Shown: piece after piece, positions 1 to 5,703 of the stretch
Layout: the number at the start of each line of letters is the position of its first letter
How positions within the stretch are numbered: the first letter of the stretch is position 1
Assembly: GCA_034428935.1 (NCBI GenBank)
Contig: DAOUHB010000156.1
Coordinates: 1-15,489 of the forward strand
DNA: 15,489 nucleotides
Origin: JAAYZQ01 sp034428935
Lineage (GTDB): Bacteria > Chloroflexota > Anaerolineae > JAAYZQ01
Direction of reading: 5' to 3'
Position numbers and translations under genes: made by a program
The notes under the pieces: model-generated
Told to the model about the DNA's origin: nothing
Databases searched by the model: none
What the model saw: the letters and a program-made list of their open reading frames with translations, nothing else

Positions 1-244
1 AGACTCATTTGCAGCACTTGCTAATTGCGGTTGCCATGGACATGACACGCGTTGTGAAATGGCTAGAACACGTCCCACGAGCACAAACGCGCCGATCCAG
101 GTTTCAGGTTCTCCCTCGTGCTGCATAGGTTAATAAAACAACAGTATCACAAGTCGGGGACTCCACGACACGGTGCCTGGACTCTCCGACTTGTCGGGGC
201 GGGCCGACGCTTTCTGCAAGCGCGGTGCCTTCTTCACGTAGGAT
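1..244. other. Left-edge stretch without a recognisable gene
   Basis: I see no supported coding region here. The only structure is an inverted repeat (149-157 with 186-194) downstream of the minus-strand DUF3592 gene, listed separately. Open frames across this segment are out-of-frame shadows with no ribosome binding site or family resemblance. Confidence 0.4.
131..194 (-). terminator. Possible terminator of the DUF3592 gene
   Basis: Read on the minus strand, a 9-bp perfect stem (ACAAGTCGG with CCGACTTGT, plus-strand 186-194 and 149-157) encloses a 28-nt loop and is followed by the T-rich stretch TGTTGTTTTATT. It lies about 50 nt past the stop codon of the only minus-strand gene here. The long loop makes it a weak intrinsic terminator, so this is an inference from position and base composition. 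Confidence 0.4.
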
Positions 245-898
245 CTAGGCTTCCTCCTTGACCCAGTCAAAATCCTCCCAATCCTCCCCGGAGGGAGGGG
301 CCGCGTCGAAACTGAATATCCACCGCACGAACAGCGACGCCAGCCCAAAGGCCACGGCCAGGATGCCGGTGACGATGGTCCACGTCCAGAGGGTGAGGGT
401 GCCGCCCGCGGACTTGATGCGGGCCTCCAGGGGCCTCTCGGGGTTGTAGAGGACTGTGACGTGCTCCCCTCCCTCGTAGGCCGGCGGCCAGCTTCCCTCG
501 CCGAGCTGCACGGTCCGGACGCCGGCGTCGGGCAGGGCAAACTCGACCACGGGATAGTAATACTCCTGGCCGTTGCTCGCCTGGCGGGCGACGACGTCGA
601 CCACGACGCCGGGCGCGCTCTCCTCCCGGGCCTGGGCGCGGGCCGTGGCGACGCCCGTCAGCACGGCGATGACGAGCATCAGCACGGCGACTGCCGGAAA
701 GACGAGAAAGATGTACTTGAAGGCGGAGGGCCCGCCTGCCGCCCGGGGCGCCTCCGGCTTGGGCGCGCCTGCCAGCAGGCGCTTCACCCGGGCCCGGTCC
801 CGCTCGTCGGGGATGTCGTGGGGGTTCTCGTAGCGGACGCCGTCGATCTCGACGGACGCGACCTGGTCGCCGTCCCAGTGAACCGTGTACTTGTTCAT
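245..898 (-). CDS. DUF3592 family membrane protein
   Basis: A 217-residue protein of unknown biochemical role. Its N-terminal 40 residues are soluble and end in a DIPDERDRARVKRLL helix. A Pro/Ala linker leads to a first membrane segment at about residues 62-86, an extracytoplasmic beta-rich domain (about 95-165) and a second membrane segment at about 170-192. The C-terminus is acidic. The middle domain carries the DUF3592 signature: GVVVDVV, YYPVVEF, a Gly-rich turn, then VTVLYNPERPLEARI. The family is common in bacteria but has no assigned activity. The start is ATG at 898, with GGAGG six bases upstream. An upstream extension of the open frame has no start signals and crosses the divergent promoter region. 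It is a single gene with its own promoter, divergent from the amino-acid operon. I am confident in the family and do not assign a function. Confidence 0.85.
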   Translation of the reverse strand: MNKYTVHWDGDQVASVEIDGVRYENPHDIPDERDRARVKRLLAGAPKPEAPRAAGGPSAFKYIFLVFPAVAVLMLVIAVLTGVATARAQAREESAPGVVVDVVARQASNGQEYYYPVVEFALPDAGVRTVQLGEGSWPPAYEGGEHVTVLYNPERPLEARIKSAGGTLTLWTWTIVTGILAVAFGLASLFVRWIFSFDAAPPSGEDWEDFDWVKEEA

Positions 899-1018
899 GG
901 TGCCTCCAACGCCGCCTCGTGCGGTCTGGTGCTCGTGCCATTCGGGAGTGATCGTCGTCGACGGCGGGGTGCGCGCCTGGCCCTCGCCGGCAGGCGCCGG
1001 GGCAACTCTGCGGCAGGG

Positions 1019-1047
1019 ATTGTACCAGCGTTTGGCGAGAAGTGCAA
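1019..1047 (-). promoter_or_regulatory. Promoter of the DUF3592 gene
   Basis: On the minus strand, TTGCAC (1047-1042) and TACAAT (1024-1019) are separated by exactly 17 bases. TGG directly precedes the -10, giving an extended -10 element. Transcription would start near 1012, leaving an untranslated leader of roughly 110 nt before the ATG at 898. The assignment comes from consensus match and spacing only. Confidence 0.6.
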
Positions 1048-1075
1048 GAGCGAGTGTGTGGCTCTCGATCCCGAT

Positions 1076-1104
1076 TTGACAAATCCCGCGACCTATGGTA
1101 AAAG
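1076..1104 (+). promoter_or_regulatory. Promoter of the leader peptide / LeuA-like / threonine operon
   Basis: A perfect -35 hexamer TTGACA (1076-1081) lies 17 bases before TAAAAG (1099-1104). TGG directly upstream gives an extended -10. Transcription would begin near 1111, only about 25 nt before the first ATG of the leader peptide. The -35 boxes of this promoter and of the divergent minus-strand promoter are about 30 bp apart, so a single regulator could touch both. Confidence 0.65.
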
Positions 1105-1135
1105 AGCCTAACTCGTAACGCGGAGCACGGATCGG

Positions 1136-1234
1136 ATGATGCGGTCGGTTTGTTCCATGGCCATGACCCTGACCATTACCGTGGCGCTTCCCACCCTTGG
1201 GGGGCGCTACACGGCTGGGAGGGGCGCGGCCTGA
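1136..1234 (+). CDS. Leader peptide of attenuator 1 (Thr/Leu/Ile/Val-rich)
   Basis: A 32-codon reading frame begins with tandem ATG codons at 1136 and 1139, with GGAG at 1122-1125 as a plausible ribosome binding site. A shorter version could start at 1157. Its core reads MAMTLTITVALPTL and ends ...GRYTAGRGAA with a TGA at 1232. Across the peptide there are five Thr, three Leu, one Ile and two Val codons, most packed into 1166-1198. The enrichment resembles the known thr and ilv leader peptides of enterobacteria. Its purpose would be to stall ribosomes when the matching charged tRNAs are scarce. The position, immediately after a strong promoter and before a terminator hairpin, fits that role. 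The peptide itself is unlikely to have another function. Confidence 0.72.
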   Translation: MMRSVCSMAMTLTITVALPTLGGRYTAGRGAA

Positions 1235-1283
1235 GTTTATCGGGCGACCCGGGCAGCAAGCCTCCCACCAGGGAGGCTTTTTT
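1187..1283 (+). promoter_or_regulatory. Attenuator 1: alternative RNA pairings
   Basis: Three mutually exclusive pairings can be drawn by hand. Segment 1 (1187-1192, CUUCCC) can pair with segment 2 (1217-1222, GGGAGG). Segment 2 (1216-1222) can instead pair over 7 bp with segment 3 (1261-1267, CCUCCCA). Segment 3 is also the left arm of the terminator (1258-1266 with 1271-1279). Segment 2 lies in the last codons of the leader peptide. A ribosome stalled on the Thr/Leu/Ile/Val codons would leave it free to sequester segment 3 and allow read-through. A ribosome at the stop codon (1232) would tend to cover it. This is inference from sequence complementarity. Confidence 0.62.
1258..1283 (+). terminator. 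Intrinsic terminator of attenuator 1
   Basis: A 9-bp stem, AAGCCTCCC with GGGAGGCTT, closes a 4-base loop (ACCA) and runs into six T residues (1278-1283). It sits 24 nt after the leader stop codon and 52 nt before the LeuA-like start, so it would cut transcription before the structural gene unless antitermination occurs. Confidence 0.85.
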
Positions 1284-1334
1284 GTTACGCGGCGCCGGCA
1301 CCTTGCCACGGGGGCAGTTTCCAGGGAGGGGACT

Positions 1335-3014
1335 ATGGACCAGGTAAAGATCTTTGACGCGACGCTATACGGCGGCGGGCAGTCGCCGGGCGCCGCTCTG
1401 AACATCGGCGAAAGAGTAGAGATCGCGCGTCTCCTGGAAGAGATGAAGGTCGACGTCATCCAGGCCGGCTTTCCCATCGCCTCGCCGCGCGAGTTCGAGG
1501 CGGTGCAAAAGGTAAGCGGCGCCGTGCGCGAGAGCGTGGTCTGTGCCCTGGCCCGGGCAAGGGCCGAGGACGTGGACGTGGCCGCCGCGGCCCTCAAGGC
1601 CGCCGCCCGGCCCCGCATCCAGGTGGGCCTGGGCGTGTCCGATTCCTACGTCCGCGGCAAGCTGGGGGTCACGCCTGACGAGGCCCTGGAGATGGGCGTG
1701 CGGGCCGTGCGCCACGCCCGGCGCTACGTGGACGAGGTGCAGTATTACGCCTCCGACGCCTGCCGCGCCGAGGCCGAGTACCTCTACCGCGTCCTGGAAG
1801 CGGTCATTGACGCCGGGGCGACGGTGATCAATGTCGCCGACGCCATCGGCTTTTACACGCCTCGCGAGTGGGGCAGCCTGGTGGCCGGCATCCTCGAAAA
1901 CGTGCCCAACGCCGGCCGGGCGGTCATCTCGATTCACTGCCACGACGACCTGGGCATGGCCACGGCCAACACGCTGGAGGCCCTGGCCAGCGGCGCCCGC
2001 CAGGCCGAGTGCTCGGTCAACGGCATCGGCGAGCGCACGGGCACGGCCTGCCTGGAAGAGATCGTCATGGCCCTCCGCGCCCGCCGCGACGTCCTGGGCC
2101 TCGACACCGGCCTGGATACGACCAAGATCTATCCCGCCAGCCGTCTGGTCAGCCACTTTACGGGGCTGCCGGTGCAGCCCAACAAGGCCATCGTGGGCGA
2201 CAAGGCCTTTGCCTACACCTCGGGCATGTACCAGAACGGCGTGCTGCGGGGCCGCACTGAGGCCGAGTTCCTCGATCCGGCGGCCATCGGCCTGCTCCAG
2301 ACCCGGGCCGAGGTACCGCTCCTCACCGGCCGCGAGGGCCTGGGCCGCCGCCTGCGAGAGCTGGGCTTTGCCCTGAGCGAGGCCGAGTTCGACCAGGTCT
2401 ACAACCGGTTCCGCGACCTGGCCCGCAAGAAGCCCGACCTGGAGGTCCGCGACCTGGAGGCCATCGTCGGTGGCGAGACGGGCATCTACATCGAGGAGAC
2501 CTACCAGTTGGAGAACGTGCAGGTGACCTGCGGCACCAGCGCCCTGCCCCTGGCGGCCGTCTGCCTGCAGGGCCGCGAGAGCGAGCCCGTGTGGGCCTCG
2601 TGCCACGGCAACGGGCCGGTGGACGCCACCTTCAAGGCCATCGACAGCATCGTCGGGGTGCCCGTCGAGCTGCTGGAGTATTCGGTGGAGGCCATCACCG
2701 AGGGGATCGACGCCCTGGGCAAGGTGGCGGTGCGCATCCAGGGCGAGGTGACCCTGGGCGACACCGGCGCCGTGGAAAGGCGCGTCTTTGTGGGGCGCGG
2801 CGCCGACACCGACATCCTGGTCGCCAGCGCCAAGGCCTACCTCTTTGCCCTCAACCGCCTCCTGGCCGCCCAGCAGGCCAGCCTCCGCCGCCAGGCCGTC
2901 GCCGAAGAGGTGCGCCAGGCGCTGGAAGAGATGCGGGCGCGCTACGGCTCGGCCCACACGGGCGACTTTATGGGCTTTAGCGCCATGCGCGACGAAGAGC
3001 TGCGGGCCTTCTAG
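1335..3014 (+). CDS. LeuA-family protein (2-isopropylmalate/citramalate synthase-like) with degenerate active site
   Basis: A 559-residue protein with the full LeuA layout: a TIM barrel (about 1-270), a linker, and the LeuA_dimer allosteric domain (about 380-510). The latter shows GNGPVDATFKAID, EAITEGIDALG and DILVASAKAYLFALN. Homology is clear, but family catalytic positions are replaced. The DRE motif (usually TLRDGEQ) reads TLYGGGQ at 10-16, losing the catalytic Arg, the metal-binding Asp and the Glu. The usual SPEDA reads YASDA (138-142). GERAGN reads GERTGT, and SGIHQDG reads SGMYQNG (296-302). The metal-binding HxH survives (HCHDDLG, 201-207). The start is ATG 1335 with AGGGAGGGG just upstream; an upstream frame would cross the terminator. 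Annotation pipelines would probably call it 2-isopropylmalate synthase, but the residues argue against that chemistry. It may be a leucine-sensing pseudoenzyme or a different lyase/synthase. Confidence 0.85.
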   Translation: MDQVKIFDATLYGGGQSPGAALNIGERVEIARLLEEMKVDVIQAGFPIASPREFEAVQKVSGAVRESVVCALARARAEDVDVAAAALKAAARPRIQVGLGVSDSYVRGKLGVTPDEALEMGVRAVRHARRYVDEVQYYASDACRAEAEYLYRVLEAVIDAGATVINVADAIGFYTPREWGSLVAGILENVPNAGRAVISIHCHDDLGMATANTLEALASGARQAECSVNGIGERTGTACLEEIVMALRARRDVLGLDTGLDTTKIYPASRLVSHFTGLPVQPNKAIVGDKAFAYTSGMYQNGVLRGRTEAEFLDPAAIGLLQTRAEVPLLTGREGLGRRLRELGFALSEAEFDQVYNRFRDLARKKPDLEVRDLEAIVGGETGIYIEETYQLENVQVTCGTSALPLAAVCLQGRESEPVWASCHGNGPVDATFKAIDSIVGVPVELLEYSVEAITEGIDALGKVAVRIQGEVTLGDTGAVERRVFVGRGADTDILVASAKAYLFALNRLLAAQQASLRRQAVAEEVRQALEEMRARYGSAHTGDFMGFSAMRDEELRAF

Positions 3015-3037
3015 CGATGACAGGGGAGAACACTGCC

Positions 3038-3160
3038 ATGCTTCTGGTCCTGCGCGCAGCCACAGCCCTCCGCATCGAGGGTATGACCATGACCATGACC
3101 ACGACTCACACTCCGGCCGTGAGCCGGTGCTTTGTGTTGGGAGGGTCATGGCGGATCTGA
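3038..3160 (+). CDS. Leader peptide of attenuator 2 (Thr/Met-rich)
   Basis: A 40-codon frame starts at ATG 3038, with AGGGGAG at 3022-3028 nine bases upstream, 23 nt after the LeuA-like stop. It begins MLLVLRAATALRIEG, continues MTMTMTTTHTP, and ends at TGA 3158. The tight run of Thr codons (ACC, ACC, ACC, ACG, ACT, then ACT after one His) alternating with Met is the hallmark of a threonine-operon leader. The first 13 residues also hold Leu, Val and Ile codons. It precedes aspartokinase, the first enzyme of the threonine/methionine/lysine branch, and is followed by an antiterminator and terminator. An internal start at 3083 would still include the Thr run but lacks a good ribosome binding site. 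Confidence 0.8.
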   Translation: MLLVLRAATALRIEGMTMTMTTTHTPAVSRCFVLGGSWRI

Positions 3161-3200
3161 CGTAGGCCGACGAGGAACCCAACGAGCGCAAAGCCACCGG
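3113..3200 (+). promoter_or_regulatory. Attenuator 2: anti-antiterminator and antiterminator pairings
   Basis: Segment 1 (3113-3117, CCGGC) pairs with 3123-3127 (GCCGG) in a 5-bp hairpin just past the Thr codons. Segment 2 (3124-3138) can instead pair with 3185-3200, giving 15 base pairs (some G-U) with a single bulged C at 3194. That helix uses most of the left arm of the terminator, so the two structures exclude each other. A ribosome stalled at the Thr codons (3086-3112) would mask segment 1 and favour the antiterminator. The complementarity is directly visible; the mechanism is inferred from the classical thr/trp attenuators. Confidence 0.7.
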
Positions 3201-3216
3201 CTTTGCGCTCGTTTTT
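3181..3216 (+). terminator. Intrinsic terminator of attenuator 2
   Basis: A perfect 15-bp stem (3181-3195 with 3199-3213) with a 3-base loop (ACC) is followed by TTTTTATT. It lies after the leader peptide and 41 nt before the aspartokinase start, so it controls entry into lysC-asd-thrC. Confidence 0.92.
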
Positions 3217-3256
3217 ATTCCCGTATTTTCCATATGCGTGGAGAAGGAGAACGAGG

Positions 3257-4660
3257 TTGAGCACATTGACGATGAAATTTGGAGGGACATCGGTGGGCAG
3301 CGGCGAGGCCTTCCGGCAGGCCGCGGCCATCGTCCGGGAGCAGGCGGCCGCCTGGGACCGGGTCGTGGTGGTGGTCTCGGCCATGAGCGGCGTGACCGAT
3401 GCCCTGGTGCGGGGGGCGCGCACGGCCGCCGCCGGCGACGGCGAGACCTATGGCGCCATCGCCGCCGAGCTGCGCGCCCGCCATCGGGACGTCGTGGGCG
3501 CGCTGCCGTCGCTCGACGGCGAGGGCGCCGCCCTGCTGGCCGACGTGGACGGCGTCCTGGACGCCTTTGCCACCTTTTGCCGGAGCGTCCACGTCCTCGG
3601 CGAGGCGACGCCCCGGGCCATGGACGCCATCAGCTCCCTGGGCGAGCGGCTGAGCGCCGGCATCCTGGCCGCGCTGCTGCGCCGCCAGGGCTGCCCCAGC
3701 CAGGCCGTGGACGCCCGGCAGCTCGTCGTCACCGACGACGCCTTCCAGGGCGCCGTCCCCCTCCTGGACGAGACGCGCGCCGCCGTGGCCCGGCGGCTGC
3801 TGCCCCTCCTGGAGGGCGGGACCGTGCCCGTGGTGACGGGCTTTCTGGGCGCCAACCGGCAGGGGGTGACCACCACCCTGGGCCGGGGCGGGAGCGACTG
3901 TTCGGCCGCCATCCTGGGCGTCGCCGCGGGCGCCGACGAGGTGTGGATCTGGACCGACGTGAACGGCGTCATGAGCGCCGATCCCCGACTGGTGGCCGCG
4001 GCGCGGACGGTCCCGTGCCTGTCCTACGCCGAGGTGGGCGAGCTGGCCTACTTTGGGGCCAGGGTGCTCCACCCGCGCACCATCCGCCCCGTGGTGGAGC
4101 ACGGCATTCCCCTGTGGGTCAAGAACACGTTCGACCCGGCCTGCCCGGGCACGCGCATCGTCGCCGGCCCCGAGTCCACGCCGGGCACCGTCAAGGCCGT
4201 CACCGCCATCGAGGGCCTGAGCATGGTCACCGTCGAGGGGCGGGGCATGCTGGGCGTGCCCGGCATCGCGGCCCGCACCTTTGCCGCCGTCGCGGGGCAG
4301 GGGGCCAGCGTGCTCATGATCTCCCAGGCGTCGTCCGAGCAGTCCATCTCGTTCGTCGTCCCCGGCGCCGCCGTGGCGCCCGTGGTGCGGGCCGTGGGGG
4401 GCGAGATGGCGCGGGAGCTGGCGCGGCGCGACGTCGACCGCGTCTGGTCGCTGGACGACGTGACCATCGTCACCGCCGTGGGGGCGGGCATGCGCGCCAC
4501 GCCGGGCGTGGCCCACCGCATTTTCGGCGCCCTGGCCCGGGCGGGCATCAACGTCGTGGCCATCGCCCAGGGCTCGGAGTGCAGCCTGTCGCTGCTCCTG
4601 GCCGCCGCCGACGCCCGCCAAGCCGTGCGGCGCATCCACGAGGAGGTCATCGAGCCATGA
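3257..4660 (+). CDS. lysC: Aspartokinase (monofunctional, two ACT domains)
   Basis: Phosphorylates L-aspartate with ATP, the first step to threonine, methionine, lysine and isoleucine. The 467-residue protein shows the kinase signature KFGGTSVGS (7-15), the TTLGRGGSD substrate/ATP loop (206-214), and IWTDVNGVMSADPR (231-244). Two ACT repeats follow at about 315-390 and 400-460, with VLMISQASSEQSISF in the first; this is where feedback inhibitors bind in the family. No homoserine dehydrogenase domain follows, unlike fused ThrA. I chose the TTG start at 3257 because AAGGAGA (3244-3250) sits six bases upstream and MSTLTMKFGG is a typical N-terminus. The ATG at 3272 has no comparable ribosome binding site. 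The stop overlaps the asd start (ATGA). Expression is expected to depend on attenuator 2 and enzyme activity on ACT-domain feedback. Confidence 0.95.
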   Translation: MSTLTMKFGGTSVGSGEAFRQAAAIVREQAAAWDRVVVVVSAMSGVTDALVRGARTAAAGDGETYGAIAAELRARHRDVVGALPSLDGEGAALLADVDGVLDAFATFCRSVHVLGEATPRAMDAISSLGERLSAGILAALLRRQGCPSQAVDARQLVVTDDAFQGAVPLLDETRAAVARRLLPLLEGGTVPVVTGFLGANRQGVTTTLGRGGSDCSAAILGVAAGADEVWIWTDVNGVMSADPRLVAAARTVPCLSYAEVGELAYFGARVLHPRTIRPVVEHGIPLWVKNTFDPACPGTRIVAGPESTPGTVKAVTAIEGLSMVTVEGRGMLGVPGIAARTFAAVAGQGASVLMISQASSEQSISFVVPGAAVAPVVRAVGGEMARELARRDVDRVWSLDDVTIVTAVGAGMRATPGVAHRIFGALARAGINVVAIAQGSECSLSLLLAAADARQAVRRIHEEVIEP

Positions 4661-5703
4661 ACCGCATCCCTGTCGGAGTGCTCGGCGCGACGGGCGCCGT
4701 CGGCCAGCGTTTTGTCCAGCTCCTGGCGGGCCATCCCTGGTTCGAGGTGACCGCCGTGGCGGGCTCGGAGCGCAGCGCCGGCCGGCCCTACGGCGAGGCG
4801 TGCCGGTGGGTCATCGGCGGCGACCCGCCCCCCCAGGTGGCCGCCCTGACCGTCCAACCCCTGGAGCCGGGGCTGCCGGCGCGGCTGGTCTTTTCGGCGC
4901 TGCCCGGCGGCGTCGCCCGCGACGTGGAAGAGTCCTTTGCCCGGGCGGGCTATGCCGTCTGCTCCAACGCCGCCGCCTGCCGCCAGGACCCCTCCATCCC
5001 GCTGCTGTGCCCCGAGGTCAACGCCGGGCACCTGGCCCTGGTCCGGCGGCAGCAGGCCGAGCGGGGCTGGTCGGGCTTCATCGTCACCAGCCCCAACTGC
5101 ACGACCACGGGCATCGTCCTGCCCCTCAAGCCCCTGGACGAGGCCTTTGGCCTGGAAAGGGTCCAGGCCGTGTCCATGCAGGCCACCTCGGGCGCGGGCT
5201 ATCCCGGCGTGGCCAGCCTCGACATCCTGGGCAACGTCGTGCCCTACATCGACGGCGAAGAGTGCAAAATAGAGCAAGAAACCGTCCTGCTCCTGGGGCG
5301 TTTGGTGGACGGCCGGCGGGAGCCGGCGGCGGTGGCCGTCAGCGCCCAGGCCAACCGCGTGCCGGTCCTCGACGGCCACACCACCTGCCTCTCCCTGGGC
5401 TTTCGCCGGCCGCCGGCCGTGGAAGAGGCGGTCGCCGCCCTGGAGGCCTTTCGTGGCCCCGAGGTCGTCCGCGGCCTGCCCAGCGCCCCGGAGCGGCCCG
5501 TGGTGGTGCGCCGCGAGCCCGACCGGCCCCAGCCCCAGCGTGACCGGGACGCCGGCGGCGGCATGGCGGTGAGCGTCGGGCGGGTGCGCCCCTGCCCGCT
5601 GCTGGACCTGCGCCTGGTCAGCGTGTCGCACAACACGCTGCGCGGCGCCGCCGGCGGCGCGGTGTTGAATGCAGAACTTCTGGTGGCGGAGGGATTGGTA
5701 TGA
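4657..5703 (+). CDS. asd: Aspartate-semialdehyde dehydrogenase
   Basis: Reduces aspartyl phosphate to aspartate semialdehyde with NADPH, the second step of the aspartate pathway. The 348-residue protein begins with the nucleotide-binding GVLGATGAVGQRFV (7-20). It carries the catalytic Cys148 in SPNCTT, the GHT motif with His241, and HNTLRGAAGG near the C-terminus. The SPNCTT and HNT-RGAAGG wording fits the archaeal/fungal-like class of the enzyme rather than the classical proteobacterial Asd; that class call is from memory. AGGAGG lies ten bases before the ATG. The gene overlaps lysC upstream and the HAD-like gene downstream by ATGA junctions, implying translational coupling. All the key residues I looked for are present. 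Confidence 0.93.
   Translation: MNRIPVGVLGATGAVGQRFVQLLAGHPWFEVTAVAGSERSAGRPYGEACRWVIGGDPPPQVAALTVQPLEPGLPARLVFSALPGGVARDVEESFARAGYAVCSNAAACRQDPSIPLLCPEVNAGHLALVRRQQAERGWSGFIVTSPNCTTTGIVLPLKPLDEAFGLERVQAVSMQATSGAGYPGVASLDILGNVVPYIDGEECKIEQETVLLLGRLVDGRREPAAVAVSAQANRVPVLDGHTTCLSLGFRRPPAVEEAVAALEAFRGPEVVRGLPSAPERPVVVRREPDRPQPQRDRDAGGGMAVSVGRVRPCPLLDLRLVSVSHNTLRGAAGGAVLNAELLVAEGLV

Noticed and set aside
130..540. 136-residue minus-strand frame at the left edge.
   Set aside because: Out-of-frame Ser/Arg/Pro-rich shadow of the DUF3592 gene with no ribosome binding site.
1200..1290. T-box riboswitch upstream of the LeuA-like gene.
   Set aside because: No T-box core sequence or specifier loop is visible, and a leader peptide with the right codons explains the region better.
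1197..1334. Longer N-terminus for the LeuA-like protein.
   Set aside because: It would be translated through the terminator hairpin and has no homology; ATG 1335 has a strong ribosome binding site.
245..1618. Long minus-strand frame extending the DUF3592 protein to 457 residues.
   Set aside because: The extension lacks a ribosome binding site, crosses two promoters and the attenuator, and overlaps the LeuA-like gene. The ATG at 898 has a good Shine-Dalgarno sequence and a promoter.
1365..3290. 641-residue minus-strand frame opposite the LeuA-like gene.
   Set aside because: Antisense shadow of a GC-rich gene; His/Gly/Asp-rich with no family features. Similar antisense frames at 3215-4639, 4048-5631, 5244-6959, 6667-8133 and 9833-10903 are rejected for the same reason.
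3238..4656. In-frame upstream extension of Asd through the aspartokinase gene.
   Set aside because: Arg/Gly-rich shadow sequence; the ATG at 4657 with AGGAGG upstream is the obvious start.
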